Source: Sediminicola sp. (GTDB taxonomy: Bacteria > Bacteroidota > Bacteroidia > Flavobacteriales > Flavobacteriaceae). From it: a stretch of DNA of 64,000 bases. The notes beneath the pieces are model-generated. The model did no database searches and was not told the origin of the DNA. It saw only the letters and a list, made by a program, of their open reading frames with translations. The stretch is from positions 108,269 through 172,268 of the forward strand of contig JAHEND010000002.1 in the NCBI GenBank assembly GCA_024643325.1. Direction: 5' to 3'. Below are positions 10,023 to 21,124 of the stretch, one piece after another (within the stretch, counting starts at the first letter, position 1; every line of letters begins with the position of its first letter). Both the position numbers and the translations under genes were made by a program.

Positions 10023-10769
10023 TTAAGTTAGCATTCCACCATCTACATTTAAAACCTGACCAGTGACGTAGGCAGATAAATCTGAAGCCAAAAACACACA
10101 TGCGTTGGCTACATCTTCAGGACTTCCTCCTCTTTTTAACGGAATACCATCTCTCCATGATTGTACCGTCTTTTCATCCAGTTTATCTGTCATTTCTGTT
10201 TCAATAAATCCTGGAGCAATGGCGTTACATCGAATATTTCTAGAACCCAATTCAAGGGCTATGGATTTTGTAAATCCAATCATACCTGCTTTAGACGCTG
10301 CATAATTTGATTGACCAGCATTTCCTTTGACTCCCACTACACTACTCATATTAATAATACTACCAGAGCGTTGTTTTAGAAAAGTACGCTGGGCAGCTTT
10401 AGTCATATTAAATACAGATTTTAGGTTAATTTCTAACACTGAGTCAAAATCTTCCTCCGACATACGCATAAGAAGATTATCTTTAGTCACCCCAGCATTG
10501 TTAATTAAAATATCTATAGAACCGAAATCTGCTACTACAGCAGCAACCAAAGCTTCTGCTTGTTCAAATTTAGACGCATCGCTTTTATAAGCCTTTGCTC
10601 TAACTCCCAATTGGGTTAATTCTTCTTCTAAAGCTAGTGCAGGTGCCTCACTAGAAGCATATGTAAAAGCTATGTTGGCTCCGTGTGCTGCAAATATTTT
10701 AGCAATTCCCATGCCAATACCTCTACTAGCACCAGTAATGATGGCTGTTTTGTTTTCTAATAATTTCAT
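10023..10769 (-). CDS. fabG: 3-oxoacyl-ACP reductase FabG
   Basis: SDR motifs TGASRGIGMG, YAASKAGMIGFTKS; C-terminal YVTGQVLNVDGGM. Confidence 0.92.
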   Translation of the reverse strand: MKLLENKTAIITGASRGIGMGIAKIFAAHGANIAFTYASSEAPALALEEELTQLGVRAKAYKSDASKFEQAEALVAAVVADFGSIDILINNAGVTKDNLLMRMSEEDFDSVLEINLKSVFNMTKAAQRTFLKQRSGSIINMSSVVGVKGNAGQSNYAASKAGMIGFTKSIALELGSRNIRCNAIAPGFIETEMTDKLDEKTVQSWRDGIPLKRGGSPEDVANACVFLASDLSAYVTGQVLNVDGGMLT

Positions 10770-10822
10770 GATAATAGATTAAATATATTGTGGTAAATAT
10801 AATAGAAGTACCGAGCTTAGCC

Positions 10823-10851
10823 CAAAAAAAATCCCGCAAAAAGCGGGATTT
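10823..10851 (-). terminator. Intrinsic terminator downstream of sucD
   Basis: AAATCCCGC-TTTTT-GCGGGATTT followed by a T-run on the minus strand. Confidence 0.88.
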
Positions 10852-10871
10852 AATATAACTTGGTATAAATA

Positions 10872-11744
10872 TTATCCAAGAACTTCTTTTACTTTCTTTC
10901 CAATTTCTGCGGGAGAATCTACTACGTGAATCCCAGAAGCCCTCATAATGGCTTTTTTAGCTTGTGCCGTGTCATCTGAACCACCAACTATAGCACCTGC
11001 ATGCCCCATAGTTCTTCCAGCAGGAGCTGTTTCACCAGCAATAAAGCCAATGATTGGTTTTTTACTACCACTTTCCTTATACCATTTAGCTGCGTCTGCT
11101 TCTAATTGACCTCCTATCTCTCCAATCATTACAACTGCTTCAGTCTCTGGATCATTGATGAGTAATTCCACCGCTTCTTTTGTGGTAGTTCCAATGATTG
11201 GATCTCCACCAATTCCAATTGCAGTAGTAATACCTAATCCTTGTCTTACAACCTGATCAGCTGCCTCGTACGTTAAGGTTCCAGACTTAGAAACAATACC
11301 TACGGTACCTTTCTTAAAAACAAAACCAGGCATAATACCTACTTTAGCTTCTCCAGGTGTGATCACCCCAGGACAGTTTGGTCCAATTAATCTGGTTGGC
11401 ATATTTTTTATATAATCATTTACTTTCACCATGTCTGCTACAGGAATACCTTCTGTGATGGTAATGATTACTTTAATTCCTGCATCTGCCGCTTCCATAA
11501 TGGCATCGGCCGCGAAGGCTGGAGGTACAAATAAAATAGAAGTGTCTGCGCCAACTTGAGAAACCGCATCTGAAACTGTATTAAAAACAGGTTTCCCTAA
11601 GTGGGTTTGTCCTCCTTTACCTGGAGTAACTCCTCCTACTAATTGCGTTCCATATTCGATCATTTGTTCCGCATGAAAAGTACCTTCTCCTCCTGTGAAA
11701 CCTTGAACGATAATCTTTGAATCTTTATTGACTAAAACACTCAT
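10872..11744 (-). CDS. sucD: Succinyl-CoA synthetase alpha subunit
   Basis: [34 protein letters not shown]..., [21 protein letters not shown]. Confidence 0.96.
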   Translation of the reverse strand: MSVLVNKDSKIIVQGFTGGEGTFHAEQMIEYGTQLVGGVTPGKGGQTHLGKPVFNTVSDAVSQVGADTSILFVPPAFAADAIMEAADAGIKVIITITEGIPVADMVKVNDYIKNMPTRLIGPNCPGVITPGEAKVGIMPGFVFKKGTVGIVSKSGTLTYEAADQVVRQGLGITTAIGIGGDPIIGTTTKEAVELLINDPETEAVVMIGEIGGQLEADAAKWYKESGSKKPIIGFIAGETAPAGRTMGHAGAIVGGSDDTAQAKKAIMRASGIHVVDSPAEIGKKVKEVLG

Positions 11745-11800
11745 ATCTCTATTTTAAAATTTTAAGCAAAAATAGCCTTTTGTAAGGGAAAATTAAAAAT

Positions 11801-12742
11801 TTAAAGGGCTTTATTCTGTTTGTTTTGAAACAATTTTGGCAATTGTTTTAGCTGAGCCAATTGTTTTAATTGCTCCCTTGACTCTTGAACTGGTGTACCA
11901 AAATATGACTTGCCTCCTGGAATTGATTTAGTGACCCCTGTTTGCCCCATCACTACTGCTTTTTCCCCTATTGTTATTCCACTCGTGGTACCCACTTGAC
12001 CCCATAAGGTAACACGGTCTTCTATAATAACACAACCTGCGACGCCTGTTTGAGATGCTATAAGGCAGTGTTTACCAATCACTGTATCATGCCCAATATG
12101 TACTTGATTGTCTAATTTTGTACCTGCTCCAATCGTAGTTATACCAGTCACTCCCTTATCTATGGTGCAAAGGGCTCCAATCTCTACATTATTTTCAATG
12201 CTGACCGTTCCGGTCGACACAAGTTTGTCATGACCCTCATCCCTATTTTTATAATAAAATGCATCTGCACCAATGACCGTTCCTGCATGAATAATCACAT
12301 GATCACCTATGGTACTATGGTCATAGATCACCACATTTGGATGTATAACACAATGCTTTCCAATCGTGACATAATTGCCTATGAAAGCTTGAGGTTGTAT
12401 CAGGGTATGTTCCCCTATTTGAGCAGTGGTAGCTATATTGGCTTGTGCTGGGATAAAGGGTTTGAAATGTTTGCTCAACAAATTAAAATCACGAAAAGGA
12501 TCGTCTGAAATTAATAGTGCTTTACCTTTTGGACAGGGCACTTTCTTATTGATTAATACAATGGTAGCAGCTGAGTTTAATGCTTTTTCATAATATTTGG
12601 GATGGTCTACAAATACAATATCTCCTGGGGTCACCACATGAATCTCGTTCATCCCTGTAACAGGGAACATTGGGTCTCCAACATAAGAGGCCCGAATAAT
12701 TGCAGCAATGTCTTGGAGTGATTGAGGCGTTGAAAACTTCAT
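11801..12742 (-). CDS. LpxD-like hexapeptide-repeat acyltransferase (second copy)
   Basis: LpxD-like N-domain plus left-handed beta-helix repeats; paralogue of 15512..16525. Confidence 0.8.
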   Translation of the reverse strand: MKFSTPQSLQDIAAIIRASYVGDPMFPVTGMNEIHVVTPGDIVFVDHPKYYEKALNSAATIVLINKKVPCPKGKALLISDDPFRDFNLLSKHFKPFIPAQANIATTAQIGEHTLIQPQAFIGNYVTIGKHCVIHPNVVIYDHSTIGDHVIIHAGTVIGADAFYYKNRDEGHDKLVSTGTVSIENNVEIGALCTIDKGVTGITTIGAGTKLDNQVHIGHDTVIGKHCLIASQTGVAGCVIIEDRVTLWGQVGTTSGITIGEKAVVMGQTGVTKSIPGGKSYFGTPVQESREQLKQLAQLKQLPKLFQNKQNKAL

Positions 12743-12746
12743 CTTG

Positions 12747-13313
12747 TTACTCTTTCACTCGTTCCATATAGGCACCTTTTTCGGTATCTATTTTAATTTT
12801 ATCTCCCTCATTAATAAAAAGAGGAACGTTTACTTGTGCCCCAGTTTCTACTGTGGCTGGTTTGGTTGCATTCGTGGCTGTATTTCCTTTAACACCTGGT
12901 TCGGTATAAGTGACTTCTAACACAATACTCGCCGGCATGTCTACAGATAATGGAGCGCTGTCTTCGGTATTAAATAAAATAGTCACCACAGTACCTTCTT
13001 TTAATAATCCTGGAGCGTCTAAAGAAGATTCGGGAAGGGTAATTTGATTGTAATCATCTGTATTCATGAAGTGATAGGTATCCCCTTCAGAATAAAGGTA
13101 TTGGTAAGACCTTGTTTCTACCCTAACTTCATCAATTTTATGGCCAGCAGAAAAAGTGTTATCTAATACTTTACCATTGCTGACACTTTTCAACTTGGTT
13201 CTAACAAATGCCGGACCTTTTCCAGGTTTAACGTGAAGAAATTCAATAATTTTATAAATATCGTTGTTGTATCTAATGCACAATCCTTTTCTAATATCTG
13301 ATGTAGATGCCAT
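12747..13313 (-). CDS. efp: Translation elongation factor P
   Basis: MASTSDIRKGLCIRYNNDIYKIIEFLHVKPGKGPAFVRTKLKSV... Confidence 0.96.
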   Translation of the reverse strand: MASTSDIRKGLCIRYNNDIYKIIEFLHVKPGKGPAFVRTKLKSVSNGKVLDNTFSAGHKIDEVRVETRSYQYLYSEGDTYHFMNTDDYNQITLPESSLDAPGLLKEGTVVTILFNTEDSAPLSVDMPASIVLEVTYTEPGVKGNTATNATKPATVETGAQVNVPLFINEGDKIKIDTEKGAYMERVKE

Positions 13314-13325
13314 ATTTTTATTGTC

Positions 13326-14111
13326 TTAATTATTACTAAAATATCCTTTCATAATACCTCTTTGAGAATCTCTGATAAACTGGAGAATTTCATCTCGTTC
13401 ATTGGTCGCTTCCATTTCTGCTTCTATAATTTGAACGGCTTGGGTATTGTTGTAATTTTTTTGGTATAGTATTCTGTATATATTCTGAATCTCTCTTATT
13501 TTATCTGTGTCAAACCCCCTTCTTCTCAACCCTACAGAGTTTATTCCTACATAGGAAAGTGGCTCTCTAGCCGCTTTGACAAATGGGGGAACATCTTTTC
13601 TTACCAAAGAGCCTCCTGTTACAAAGGCATGTTGTCCAATAGATACGAACTGGTGTACGGCCACTAGACCTGCTAAAACTACATTTCCACCAATAGTAAC
13701 GTGTCCTGCTAAAGTAGAATTATTAGAAAAAATAGCATTATTGCCTACCAAACAGTCATGGGCTATATGGCAATATGCCATAATGAGACAATTTGAACCA
13801 ATGACAGTTTTCATTCTATCCGTCGTTCCTTTGTTAATAGTCACACATTCTCTTATAGTGGTGTAATCTCCAATTTCTACGGTAGTATCTTCTCCATTGT
13901 ATTTTAAATCTTGTGGTGGAGCAGAAATAACTGCTCCAGGAAAAATATTACAGTTTTTCCCAATACGGGCACCTTCCATGATGGTCACGTTAGAACCGAT
14001 CCAAGTACCTTCTCCAATAATGACATTATTGTGAATGGTCGTGAAGGGTTCTACTACAACATTTTTGGCAATTTTTGCGCCTGGGTGTATGTAAGCTAAA
14101 GGCTGATTCAT
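13326..14111 (-). CDS. lpxA: UDP-N-acetylglucosamine acyltransferase
   Basis: HPGAKIAKNVVVEPFTTIHNNV..., hexapeptide repeats, C-terminal helical region. Confidence 0.94.
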   Translation of the reverse strand: MNQPLAYIHPGAKIAKNVVVEPFTTIHNNVIIGEGTWIGSNVTIMEGARIGKNCNIFPGAVISAPPQDLKYNGEDTTVEIGDYTTIRECVTINKGTTDRMKTVIGSNCLIMAYCHIAHDCLVGNNAIFSNNSTLAGHVTIGGNVVLAGLVAVHQFVSIGQHAFVTGGSLVRKDVPPFVKAAREPLSYVGINSVGLRRRGFDTDKIREIQNIYRILYQKNYNNTQAVQIIEAEMEATNERDEILQFIRDSQRGIMKGYFSNN

Positions 14112-15512
14112 TTATTTCTTTTTAACAATTTGAGCCATTAATTCAGCTTCACAAACCAACTTATTATTAGCATAAGCATAGGCTTGCATATGGCATATTC
14201 CCCTTCTAATAGGAGAAATAAGACTACAGTGGAAAATTAATGTATCTCCAGGAATGACTTTCTGCTTGAATTTCACATTGTCCATTTTCATGAATAAAGT
14301 GAGGTAATTTTCAGGATCTGGTACCGTACTTAGTACAAGAACCCCTCCTGTTTGGGCCATGGCTTCAATTTGCAAAACACCTGGCATCACTGGCGCTCCT
14401 GGAAAATGTCCAACAAAAAATTCTTCATTCATGGTCACATTCTTCATTCCAACCACATGGGTATCTGAAAGTTCAATAATTCGATCTATCAGTAAAAATG
14501 GCGGCCTATGAGGAAGCATATCCATGATTTGGTGTATGTCCATTAAAGGTGGTGCATTTAGATCATATTTAGGTATCTGATTTCTCTTTTCTGCCTTAAT
14601 CATGGCACAGAGTTTTTTTGCAAACTGAGTGTTTACATAGTGTCCTGGCTTGGTGGCTATCACTTTACCCCTGATTCTAGTGCCTGCCAACGCTAAATCT
14701 CCTATGACATCTAATAACTTATGCCTGGCTGCTTCATTAGGTTGATTTAAAGTAAGATTATCTAAAATTCCATTTGGTTTTACAGATAATTTAGACTTAT
14801 TAAACGCTTTTTCAAGCTTAATCATTGTTTCAGGAGAAATCTCTTTGTCTACGTAAACAATAGCATTATTTAAATCTCCTCCTTTGATTAATCCGTGGTC
14901 TAACAAAGTTTCTAATTCATGAAGAAAGCTAAATGTTCTCGCCTCTGAAATCTCACTTTTAAATTCGGAAATATGATTCAAAGTGGCATTTTGAGTGCCT
15001 AAAACCTTTGTCCCAAAATCTACCATGGTGGTTACTTGGTAATGATCTGCAGGAATTAGGGTAATTTCAGATCCTGAGGTTTCATCCATGAAAGTAATCA
15101 CTTCTGTCACCACAAATTCTTCTCTAAGCGCTTCCAGAGTCTCTATTCCAGCACTTTCTAAAGCAGCAATAAAAAACTTTGAAGACCCATCCATAATGGG
15201 AGGTTCAGCAGCGTTTAATTCAATGAGAATATTGTCTATTTCCAAACCTACTAAGGCAGCGAGAACATGCTCCGAAGTTTGAATACTTACCCCGTCTTTT
15301 TCTAAATTTGTGCCCCTTTGAGTATTCACCACATATTGTGCCTCTGCCTGAATAATCGGCTCGTCCTTTAGATCTACTCTTTTAAATCTGTAGCCTGTAT
15401 TTTCCAGGGCTGGTTTAAAAGTCATGGTTACTTCTGCTCCCGTGTGTAACCCTACTCCAGTGAGCGTTACTTCTTTAGCAATGGTAGTTTGTGCAACTGT
15501 CTTTTCTAACAT
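14112..15512 (-). CDS. lpxC/fabZ: Bifunctional LpxC deacetylase / FabZ dehydratase fusion
   Basis: LpxC N-half (VTLTGVGLHTGAEVTM, SEHVLAAL, HKLLDVIGDLAL) and FabZ C-half (MLPHRPPFLLIDRI, VGHFPGAPVMPGVLQIEAMAQ). Confidence 0.96.
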   Translation of the reverse strand: MLEKTVAQTTIAKEVTLTGVGLHTGAEVTMTFKPALENTGYRFKRVDLKDEPIIQAEAQYVVNTQRGTNLEKDGVSIQTSEHVLAALVGLEIDNILIELNAAEPPIMDGSSKFFIAALESAGIETLEALREEFVVTEVITFMDETSGSEITLIPADHYQVTTMVDFGTKVLGTQNATLNHISEFKSEISEARTFSFLHELETLLDHGLIKGGDLNNAIVYVDKEISPETMIKLEKAFNKSKLSVKPNGILDNLTLNQPNEAARHKLLDVIGDLALAGTRIRGKVIATKPGHYVNTQFAKKLCAMIKAEKRNQIPKYDLNAPPLMDIHQIMDMLPHRPPFLLIDRIIELSDTHVVGMKNVTMNEEFFVGHFPGAPVMPGVLQIEAMAQTGGVLVLSTVPDPENYLTLFMKMDNVKFKQKVIPGDTLIFHCSLISPIRRGICHMQAYAYANNKLVCEAELMAQIVKKK

Positions 15513-16525
15513 TACAAATAATCTTTTGTATCTAGTTTATTAATGGTTTTTGGTAAATTTTTGAAATGGACATAAGATTTATTAAAATCTTGATACCCAA
15601 ATGCTGGTGATCCCTGTAAAACCTCCTTAGATTTTACATTTCTTCCTACTCCTGATTGAGCCTGAACTTTCACATAGTCACCAATGGTAATGTGACCTAC
15701 AATGCCTACTTGGCCTCCGATCATACAGTGTTTTCCAATTTTGGTAGAACCTGCTATTCCTGTCTGAGCAGCAATGACTGTATGTTCTCCAACATCTACA
15801 TTGTGTGCAATTTGTATCTGATTATCTAATTTAACCCCTTCTCTAATTATAGTAACACCAATGGTAGCCCTGTCTATTGTTGTTCCTGCACCTACATCTA
15901 CGTGATCCTCAATAATGACATGACCAATTTGTGGAATCTTTGTATAGCTGCCGTCTTCTTGTGGCGCAAAACCAAAACCATCTGAACCAATCACTGCATT
16001 AGGGTGAATAACACAATAATTTCCAATCACGGAGTCTGAGCATATTCTCACTCCCGGAAAAATAGTCACCTCATTTCCTATAGTCACATTTTCTGCAATA
16101 TGAACATTAGGATGAATCGTTACATTATTCCCTATTTTAGTATGGGCTCCGATATAAGAAAAAGCCCCTAAATAAAGGTTCTTTCCATAGGAGGCTTCTT
16201 TGTTTACATAACTCGGGGATTCAATTCCAGATTTGGTTTTCTTAATACTATCATAGTATGATAATAACTTAGAAAATGCACCATAGGCATCTGAAACTTT
16301 GATCAATGTTGTGGTCAGCTCTTTTTCTGGTACAAAGGTGTCATTCACTATAGTGATGGACGCATTTGTTTTGTATATATAAGGCGTGTATTTCTGATTG
16401 GATAAAAAGGTTAAACTTCCTTCAACTCCCTCCTCTATTTTAGAGACTGTTTGAACCTCCACGTCTGGGTTGCCCTCTACTTCACCTTCTAAGATCGTTG
16501 CAATTTGGCGCGCTGTAAATTTCAT
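15512..16525 (-). CDS. lpxD: UDP-3-O-acylglucosamine N-acyltransferase
   Basis: [24 protein letters not shown]...; LpxD beta-helix repeats. Confidence 0.93.
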   Translation of the reverse strand: MKFTARQIATILEGEVEGNPDVEVQTVSKIEEGVEGSLTFLSNQKYTPYIYKTNASITIVNDTFVPEKELTTTLIKVSDAYGAFSKLLSYYDSIKKTKSGIESPSYVNKEASYGKNLYLGAFSYIGAHTKIGNNVTIHPNVHIAENVTIGNEVTIFPGVRICSDSVIGNYCVIHPNAVIGSDGFGFAPQEDGSYTKIPQIGHVIIEDHVDVGAGTTIDRATIGVTIIREGVKLDNQIQIAHNVDVGEHTVIAAQTGIAGSTKIGKHCMIGGQVGIVGHITIGDYVKVQAQSGVGRNVKSKEVLQGSPAFGYQDFNKSYVHFKNLPKTINKLDTKDYL

Positions 16526-16548
16526 AGTGCAAAAGTAAGAAATAATAC

Positions 16549-17772
16549 TTAAAAGCCTTTTTTAGGATAGCATATATAATGCTTCTCTACTTTGTGGGTC
16601 AATGCTTCGAAAAACGAAGGCGCTAATTGGGTGGCAATATTGACTTTTTTACCTGATTTTTTGACCATATAAATAGGCGTATTTAAAGGATTATAAGCCA
16701 GATTAGAAAAGGTTCCTGAGAACACAAAATAGGGCCATGTATCTTTATCGTAGCCTGCAGCCTCTAATAGTTTTGTTTTTGTAGTTTTTTTTGTTTCAGA
16801 AAATGGGGTTTCTTTAATTTTAATTTTCAATAAACTACGGTTTAATATCATAACACATAAATGCGACAAAACAACATCCTTATGGTCGCTCCAAGTTTTT
16901 ATAGCTGCGTAAATATCAGTGTCGTCTAATTTTGAAAATTGCTCCATATTCTCCTCTGACAATTGTATACCATCTTGATGATTTAAAAAATACATTAAAG
17001 CGTTTGTTGCATGTAAATGCTCTCCTTGCTTAAGTAAGGTCTTTGCCCTTTCAAAAATTTTAATCAATATGGCTTCTGCTGCAATACCTGTTTTATGTAA
17101 ATATACCTGCCAATACATAAAACGCCTGGCCATGAGGTATTTTTCCACTGAATAAAGTCCTTTTTCTTCAATCACTAGCGTCTGATCTACCACATTAAGC
17201 ATACTGATCAATCGTTCAGAATTAATATTTCCTTCAGCTACGCCAGTATAAAAGCTATCCCTTTTCAAATAATCAAGCCTATCTACATCTAATTGACTTG
17301 AAACAAGTTGATTAAAAAACAACCTTTCGCTTTCTCCTTTAAAAATACTAATGGCTAAATTTAATGCGCCATTAAATTGATCATTTAAAATATGCATAAA
17401 CTTTAGAGAAAGTGTTTCATGACTAATCTTGGGTATTATGCTATGCTCCATGGCATGAGAAAAAGGACCATGACCAATGTCATGTAATAAAATTGCAATT
17501 TGTAAAGCCCTTGATTCTTCACTGTTTATAGTAACGCCTTTGGATTGTAAAACACTAATAGATTGCTGCATGAGATGTACACAACCTAATGCATGATGAA
17601 ACCTTGTATGGTGTGCGCCAGGATATACTAGAGAAGATAAGCCCACCTGAGCTATTCTTCTAAGTCTCTGGAAATAAGGAGTTTCAATAAGTTCCAAAAT
17701 TAGGGGATCATTAATCCTGATAAAACCGTAAATTGGATCGTTGAATACGTATTGTTTTAAATTGGTTTTCAA
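16549..17772 (-). CDS. HD domain phosphohydrolase; likely TTG start at 17772
   Basis: [46 protein letters not shown]-track ATG at 17823 lies upstream of a -7-like TATATTTG at 17798-17791. Confidence 0.83.
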   Translation of the reverse strand: MKTNLKQYVFNDPIYGFIRINDPLILELIETPYFQRLRRIAQVGLSSLVYPGAHHTRFHHALGCVHLMQQSISVLQSKGVTINSEESRALQIAILLHDIGHGPFSHAMEHSIIPKISHETLSLKFMHILNDQFNGALNLAISIFKGESERLFFNQLVSSQLDVDRLDYLKRDSFYTGVAEGNINSERLISMLNVVDQTLVIEEKGLYSVEKYLMARRFMYWQVYLHKTGIAAEAILIKIFERAKTLLKQGEHLHATNALMYFLNHQDGIQLSEENMEQFSKLDDTDIYAAIKTWSDHKDVVLSHLCVMILNRSLLKIKIKETPFSETKKTTKTKLLEAAGYDKDTWPYFVFSGTFSNLAYNPLNTPIYMVKKSGKKVNIATQLAPSFFEALTHKVEKHYICYPKKGF

Positions 17773-17806
17773 AAGCCAGATTGTTTTAAACAAATATACA
17801 CACTTA

Positions 17807-19357
17807 ATGAATAAACACTGCATTTTATGGGTAGATGATGAGGTAGAATATCTAAAACCACACTTCCTTTTTTTAAATCAAAAAGGCTATGATGTTATTG
17901 GCTTAAACAGTGCCCATGAAGGCCTAGTTTATCTTGAGCAAAATAAAGTGAGTATTGTTTTATTAGATGAAAATATGCCTGGCATATCTGGTTTAGAAGC
18001 CCTAACAATTATAAGTGAAAAGGGAATTAATGTCCCTGTAATCATGATCACTAATAACCAGGAAGAATACACTTTAAACCAAGCGCTTTCTAATAGTGTT
18101 GCTGATTTTTTACTCAAACCCATACACCCTAATCAAGTATATGCATCTGTTAAAAAAGTATTGGAACAAAAACTAATCGAAAACGACAAAAAGCAAGCAG
18201 ATTTTCTAAGCAGTCATTTGAAAATAACGGAAGCTATTTATGAGGCCAATAGCATTGAAGACTTTTATCGCTTGTATCAATCCCTTGTAGAATGGCAAAT
18301 ACAGTTTGAAAATAGCCGCAATAAATTGTTGTTAGATATGCTAGAGGGGCATTTCCAAAATGCCAATTTAAAATTTTCAGAATTGGTGACAGACTCCTAT
18401 GAATCATGGATTCAACTAGCTAATGGTCCAATTTTATCTCATCAATTATTAGACAAGAAAATCACCCCTTTAATCAAAGAAAAAAAAACGTTAGTATTGC
18501 TTTTAGACAATCTAAGAGTAGATCATTGGCAAACCATTAAGCCTGTTTTAGAAGCACAATTTAATGTGGTAAAGGATGAGTTTTATACAGCTATTTTACC
18601 CACAGTGACACAATACGCTAGAAACGCTATCTTTTCTGGATTACTTCCTATTGAAATTAAAAACAAATATCCCAAACAATGGAAAGAGGACACTGAAGAA
18701 GGCTTGAAAAATGAATTTGAAGCTTTATTTTTTAAAGAATATTGTGAAAGAAAAAACTTAAAAATATCTCATTCTTATGTAAAAATTAATCATAATAAAC
18801 AAGCTACTGATTACATAAGAAATTTTAAAAAAATAGCAAAAAATGATTTGAATTTTGTCGTAGTTGGTTTTATAGATCAGCTTTCTCACGCCAAAACTAC
18901 CCATCAAATCATAAGTGACATAACACACAACAATAAAGCCTACAGGGAAACTACATTGAATTGGTTTTCAAATACATATCTACAAGAAATTTTAAAGCTT
19001 ACTATAGATCATAATATTCAATTAATTATCACTACAGATCACGGAGCCATTCAGGTAGAACATCCAAGCATGTTAAAGGGAAATAGAGACCATACAGATA
19101 ATTTGAGGTATAAAAACGGACATAGAATAAATAGCAGCGCAAAATCAAGCTTCCAAGTAGATATTCCAGAAAATATTGGTCTTCCGAAAAGCAGCTTGGC
19201 TAGCACCTATGTATTTGCTAAAAACAAATCTTTCTTTGTTTACCCTAATGAATTTAACAAATTCGCAGATAAATACAGAAATTCATATCAGCACGGAGGC
19301 ATTTCCATGGAAGAAATGATGGTGCCTTTTGTGGTGTTAATACCTAAAAAAAACTAA
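17807..19357 (+). CDS. porX: PorX-type response regulator with PglZ/alkaline-phosphatase-like domain
   Basis: MNKHCILWVDDEVEYLKPHFLFLNQKGYDV receiver (LLDENMPG) followed by a phosphatase-like region (LVLLLDNLRVDHW, ITTDHGAIQVEHP). Confidence 0.85.
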   Translation: MNKHCILWVDDEVEYLKPHFLFLNQKGYDVIGLNSAHEGLVYLEQNKVSIVLLDENMPGISGLEALTIISEKGINVPVIMITNNQEEYTLNQALSNSVADFLLKPIHPNQVYASVKKVLEQKLIENDKKQADFLSSHLKITEAIYEANSIEDFYRLYQSLVEWQIQFENSRNKLLLDMLEGHFQNANLKFSELVTDSYESWIQLANGPILSHQLLDKKITPLIKEKKTLVLLLDNLRVDHWQTIKPVLEAQFNVVKDEFYTAILPTVTQYARNAIFSGLLPIEIKNKYPKQWKEDTEEGLKNEFEALFFKEYCERKNLKISHSYVKINHNKQATDYIRNFKKIAKNDLNFVVVGFIDQLSHAKTTHQIISDITHNNKAYRETTLNWFSNTYLQEILKLTIDHNIQLIITTDHGAIQVEHPSMLKGNRDHTDNLRYKNGHRINSSAKSSFQVDIPENIGLPKSSLASTYVFAKNKSFFVYPNEFNKFADKYRNSYQHGGISMEEMMVPFVVLIPKKN

Positions 19358-19510
19358 TAAAAAATACAAATGGCTTGGATAATTAATAAGGCTATGGTGA
19401 TCATACTAAAGAAATTATAATACTTTAAAAACTGTTCCTATATTTGAATGTTTAAACAATATGGCATACAATTATTCAATTCCATCACAAAAGCTCATTT
19501 TTTCGATTAA

Positions 19511-19924
19511 ATGCTAGATATTATCTATAAAGAGTCCGATTTAGAAAATCTTTCTCGAGTTCTAATAAAAGAATTGCCCTCCAAAATCGTTTGTTTTGAA
19601 GCTCCAATGGGAGCTGGAAAAACAACACTTATAAAAGCTATTTTGAAAGCGCTAGAGGCTTCTGACAGTGGTCAAAGTCCCAGTTTTGGGATTGTCAACG
19701 AATATCCAGATGCTAATGGAAATACCTTAGCTTATCACTTTGATTTTTACAGGCTCAACAGCTTAGAGGAAGCCATGGACTTTGGCATAGAAGAATACCT
19801 TGATTTTGATGGATGGATTTTTATTGAATGGCCTGAAATAATTAAAAGTTTACTCCCTAAAAATGTTACTTTTTTAGAAATAAGTATCTTGGATCACACA
19901 ACAAGACAACTTTACATACAATAA
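19511..19924 (+). CDS. tsaE: tRNA threonylcarbamoyladenosine biosynthesis ATPase TsaE
   Basis: Walker A FEAPMGAGKTTLIKAI; SPSFGIVNEY; HFDFYRL. Confidence 0.93.
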   Translation: MLDIIYKESDLENLSRVLIKELPSKIVCFEAPMGAGKTTLIKAILKALEASDSGQSPSFGIVNEYPDANGNTLAYHFDFYRLNSLEEAMDFGIEEYLDFDGWIFIEWPEIIKSLLPKNVTFLEISILDHTTRQLYIQ

Positions 19925-19926
19925 CC

Positions 19927-21123
19927 ATGAATCCTACCTCACCTTTTAGTATAGAAGAACTCAAAACACAAGAAGAACGATTAGAGATTCTCAGTAAAAA
20001 AGGAGACTTGAATATTGGGGTTCCTAAAGAAGACACTGCATTTGAAAAAAGAGTTTGCCTTACTCCTGACGCAGTCTCTGCTTTAATTTCAAATAACCAT
20101 AGGGTTCTTATTGAATCTGGCGCTGGCTTAGCTTCAAGCTTTTCAGATGAAGATTATATTAAAGCAGGCGCATTAGTAACTAAGTTCAAAAAAGAAGTAT
20201 TTGAATGTCCACTTATTTTAAAAGTGTCCCCACCTAGCCTTTCTGAAATAGATTTGATTAAACCCAATAGCATTCTAATATCTGCCATTCAAAAAAAAAC
20301 ACAAAAAAAAGCTTATTTCACTGCTTTAGAAGCTAAGAAAATTACTGCTATTGGATTTGAGCTAATTACGGACAGAGACGGAAGCTTTCCTGTTTTAAAA
20401 TCTTTAAGTCAAATTGGAGGAACTGCTGCTGTTCATATTGCGGCTGAACTAATGTCTTCTTCCAACAAAGGGAAAGGACTGCTTTTTGGAAATATGAGCG
20501 GAATACCGCCAGTAGAGGTTGTTGTTTTTGGTGCAGGCACTGCTGGGAGTTACGCAGTAAAGTCTGCCCTTAATTTTGGGGCTTCAGTAAAAGTATTTGA
20601 TGCGTCTGTTTCAAGACTAAGGGCTTTACAGGACCGTTTAAATGTCCCTATTTTCACTTCTACACTACAGCCCAAAAACATACTCAAAGCACTTAGAAGA
20701 TGTGACGTAGCTATAGGGGCTCAAATGGGTAAAAACTACAGCCCCATAATTGTACAAGAATCTATGGTATCTCATATGAAAAAAGGAGCCGTCATTATAG
20801 ATATGAGTATTGATCAGGGAGGTTGCTTTGAAACATCTGAACTCACTACCCATCAAAAACCAACCATTGAAAAGTATGGTGTAATTCATTATTGTGTTCC
20901 AAATATTCCGGCCAGGTACCCTAAAACAGCCTCTGTTTCAATAAGCAACATTTGTCTTCCTTACCTTTTGCAAATTGCAGAAAAAGGCGGTTTAGAAAAT
21001 GCCCTCAGATATGATAATGGTCTAAGAAATGGCTTGTATCTTTACCGTGGTATTCTAACCAATGCAGCTTTAGCAGAATGGTACGAATTACCATTTAACG
21101 ACATTAATTTTTTAATATTCTAA
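19927..21123 (+). CDS. Alanine dehydrogenase-like (AlaDh/PNT family)
   Basis: IGVPKEDTAFEKRVCLTPDAVSALISNNHRVLIESGAG; VVVFGAGTAGSYAVKSAL. Confidence 0.85.
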   Translation: MNPTSPFSIEELKTQEERLEILSKKGDLNIGVPKEDTAFEKRVCLTPDAVSALISNNHRVLIESGAGLASSFSDEDYIKAGALVTKFKKEVFECPLILKVSPPSLSEIDLIKPNSILISAIQKKTQKKAYFTALEAKKITAIGFELITDRDGSFPVLKSLSQIGGTAAVHIAAELMSSSNKGKGLLFGNMSGIPPVEVVVFGAGTAGSYAVKSALNFGASVKVFDASVSRLRALQDRLNVPIFTSTLQPKNILKALRRCDVAIGAQMGKNYSPIIVQESMVSHMKKGAVIIDMSIDQGGCFETSELTTHQKPTIEKYGVIHYCVPNIPARYPKTASVSISNICLPYLLQIAEKGGLENALRYDNGLRNGLYLYRGILTNAALAEWYELPFNDINFLIF

Positions 21124-21124
21124 T

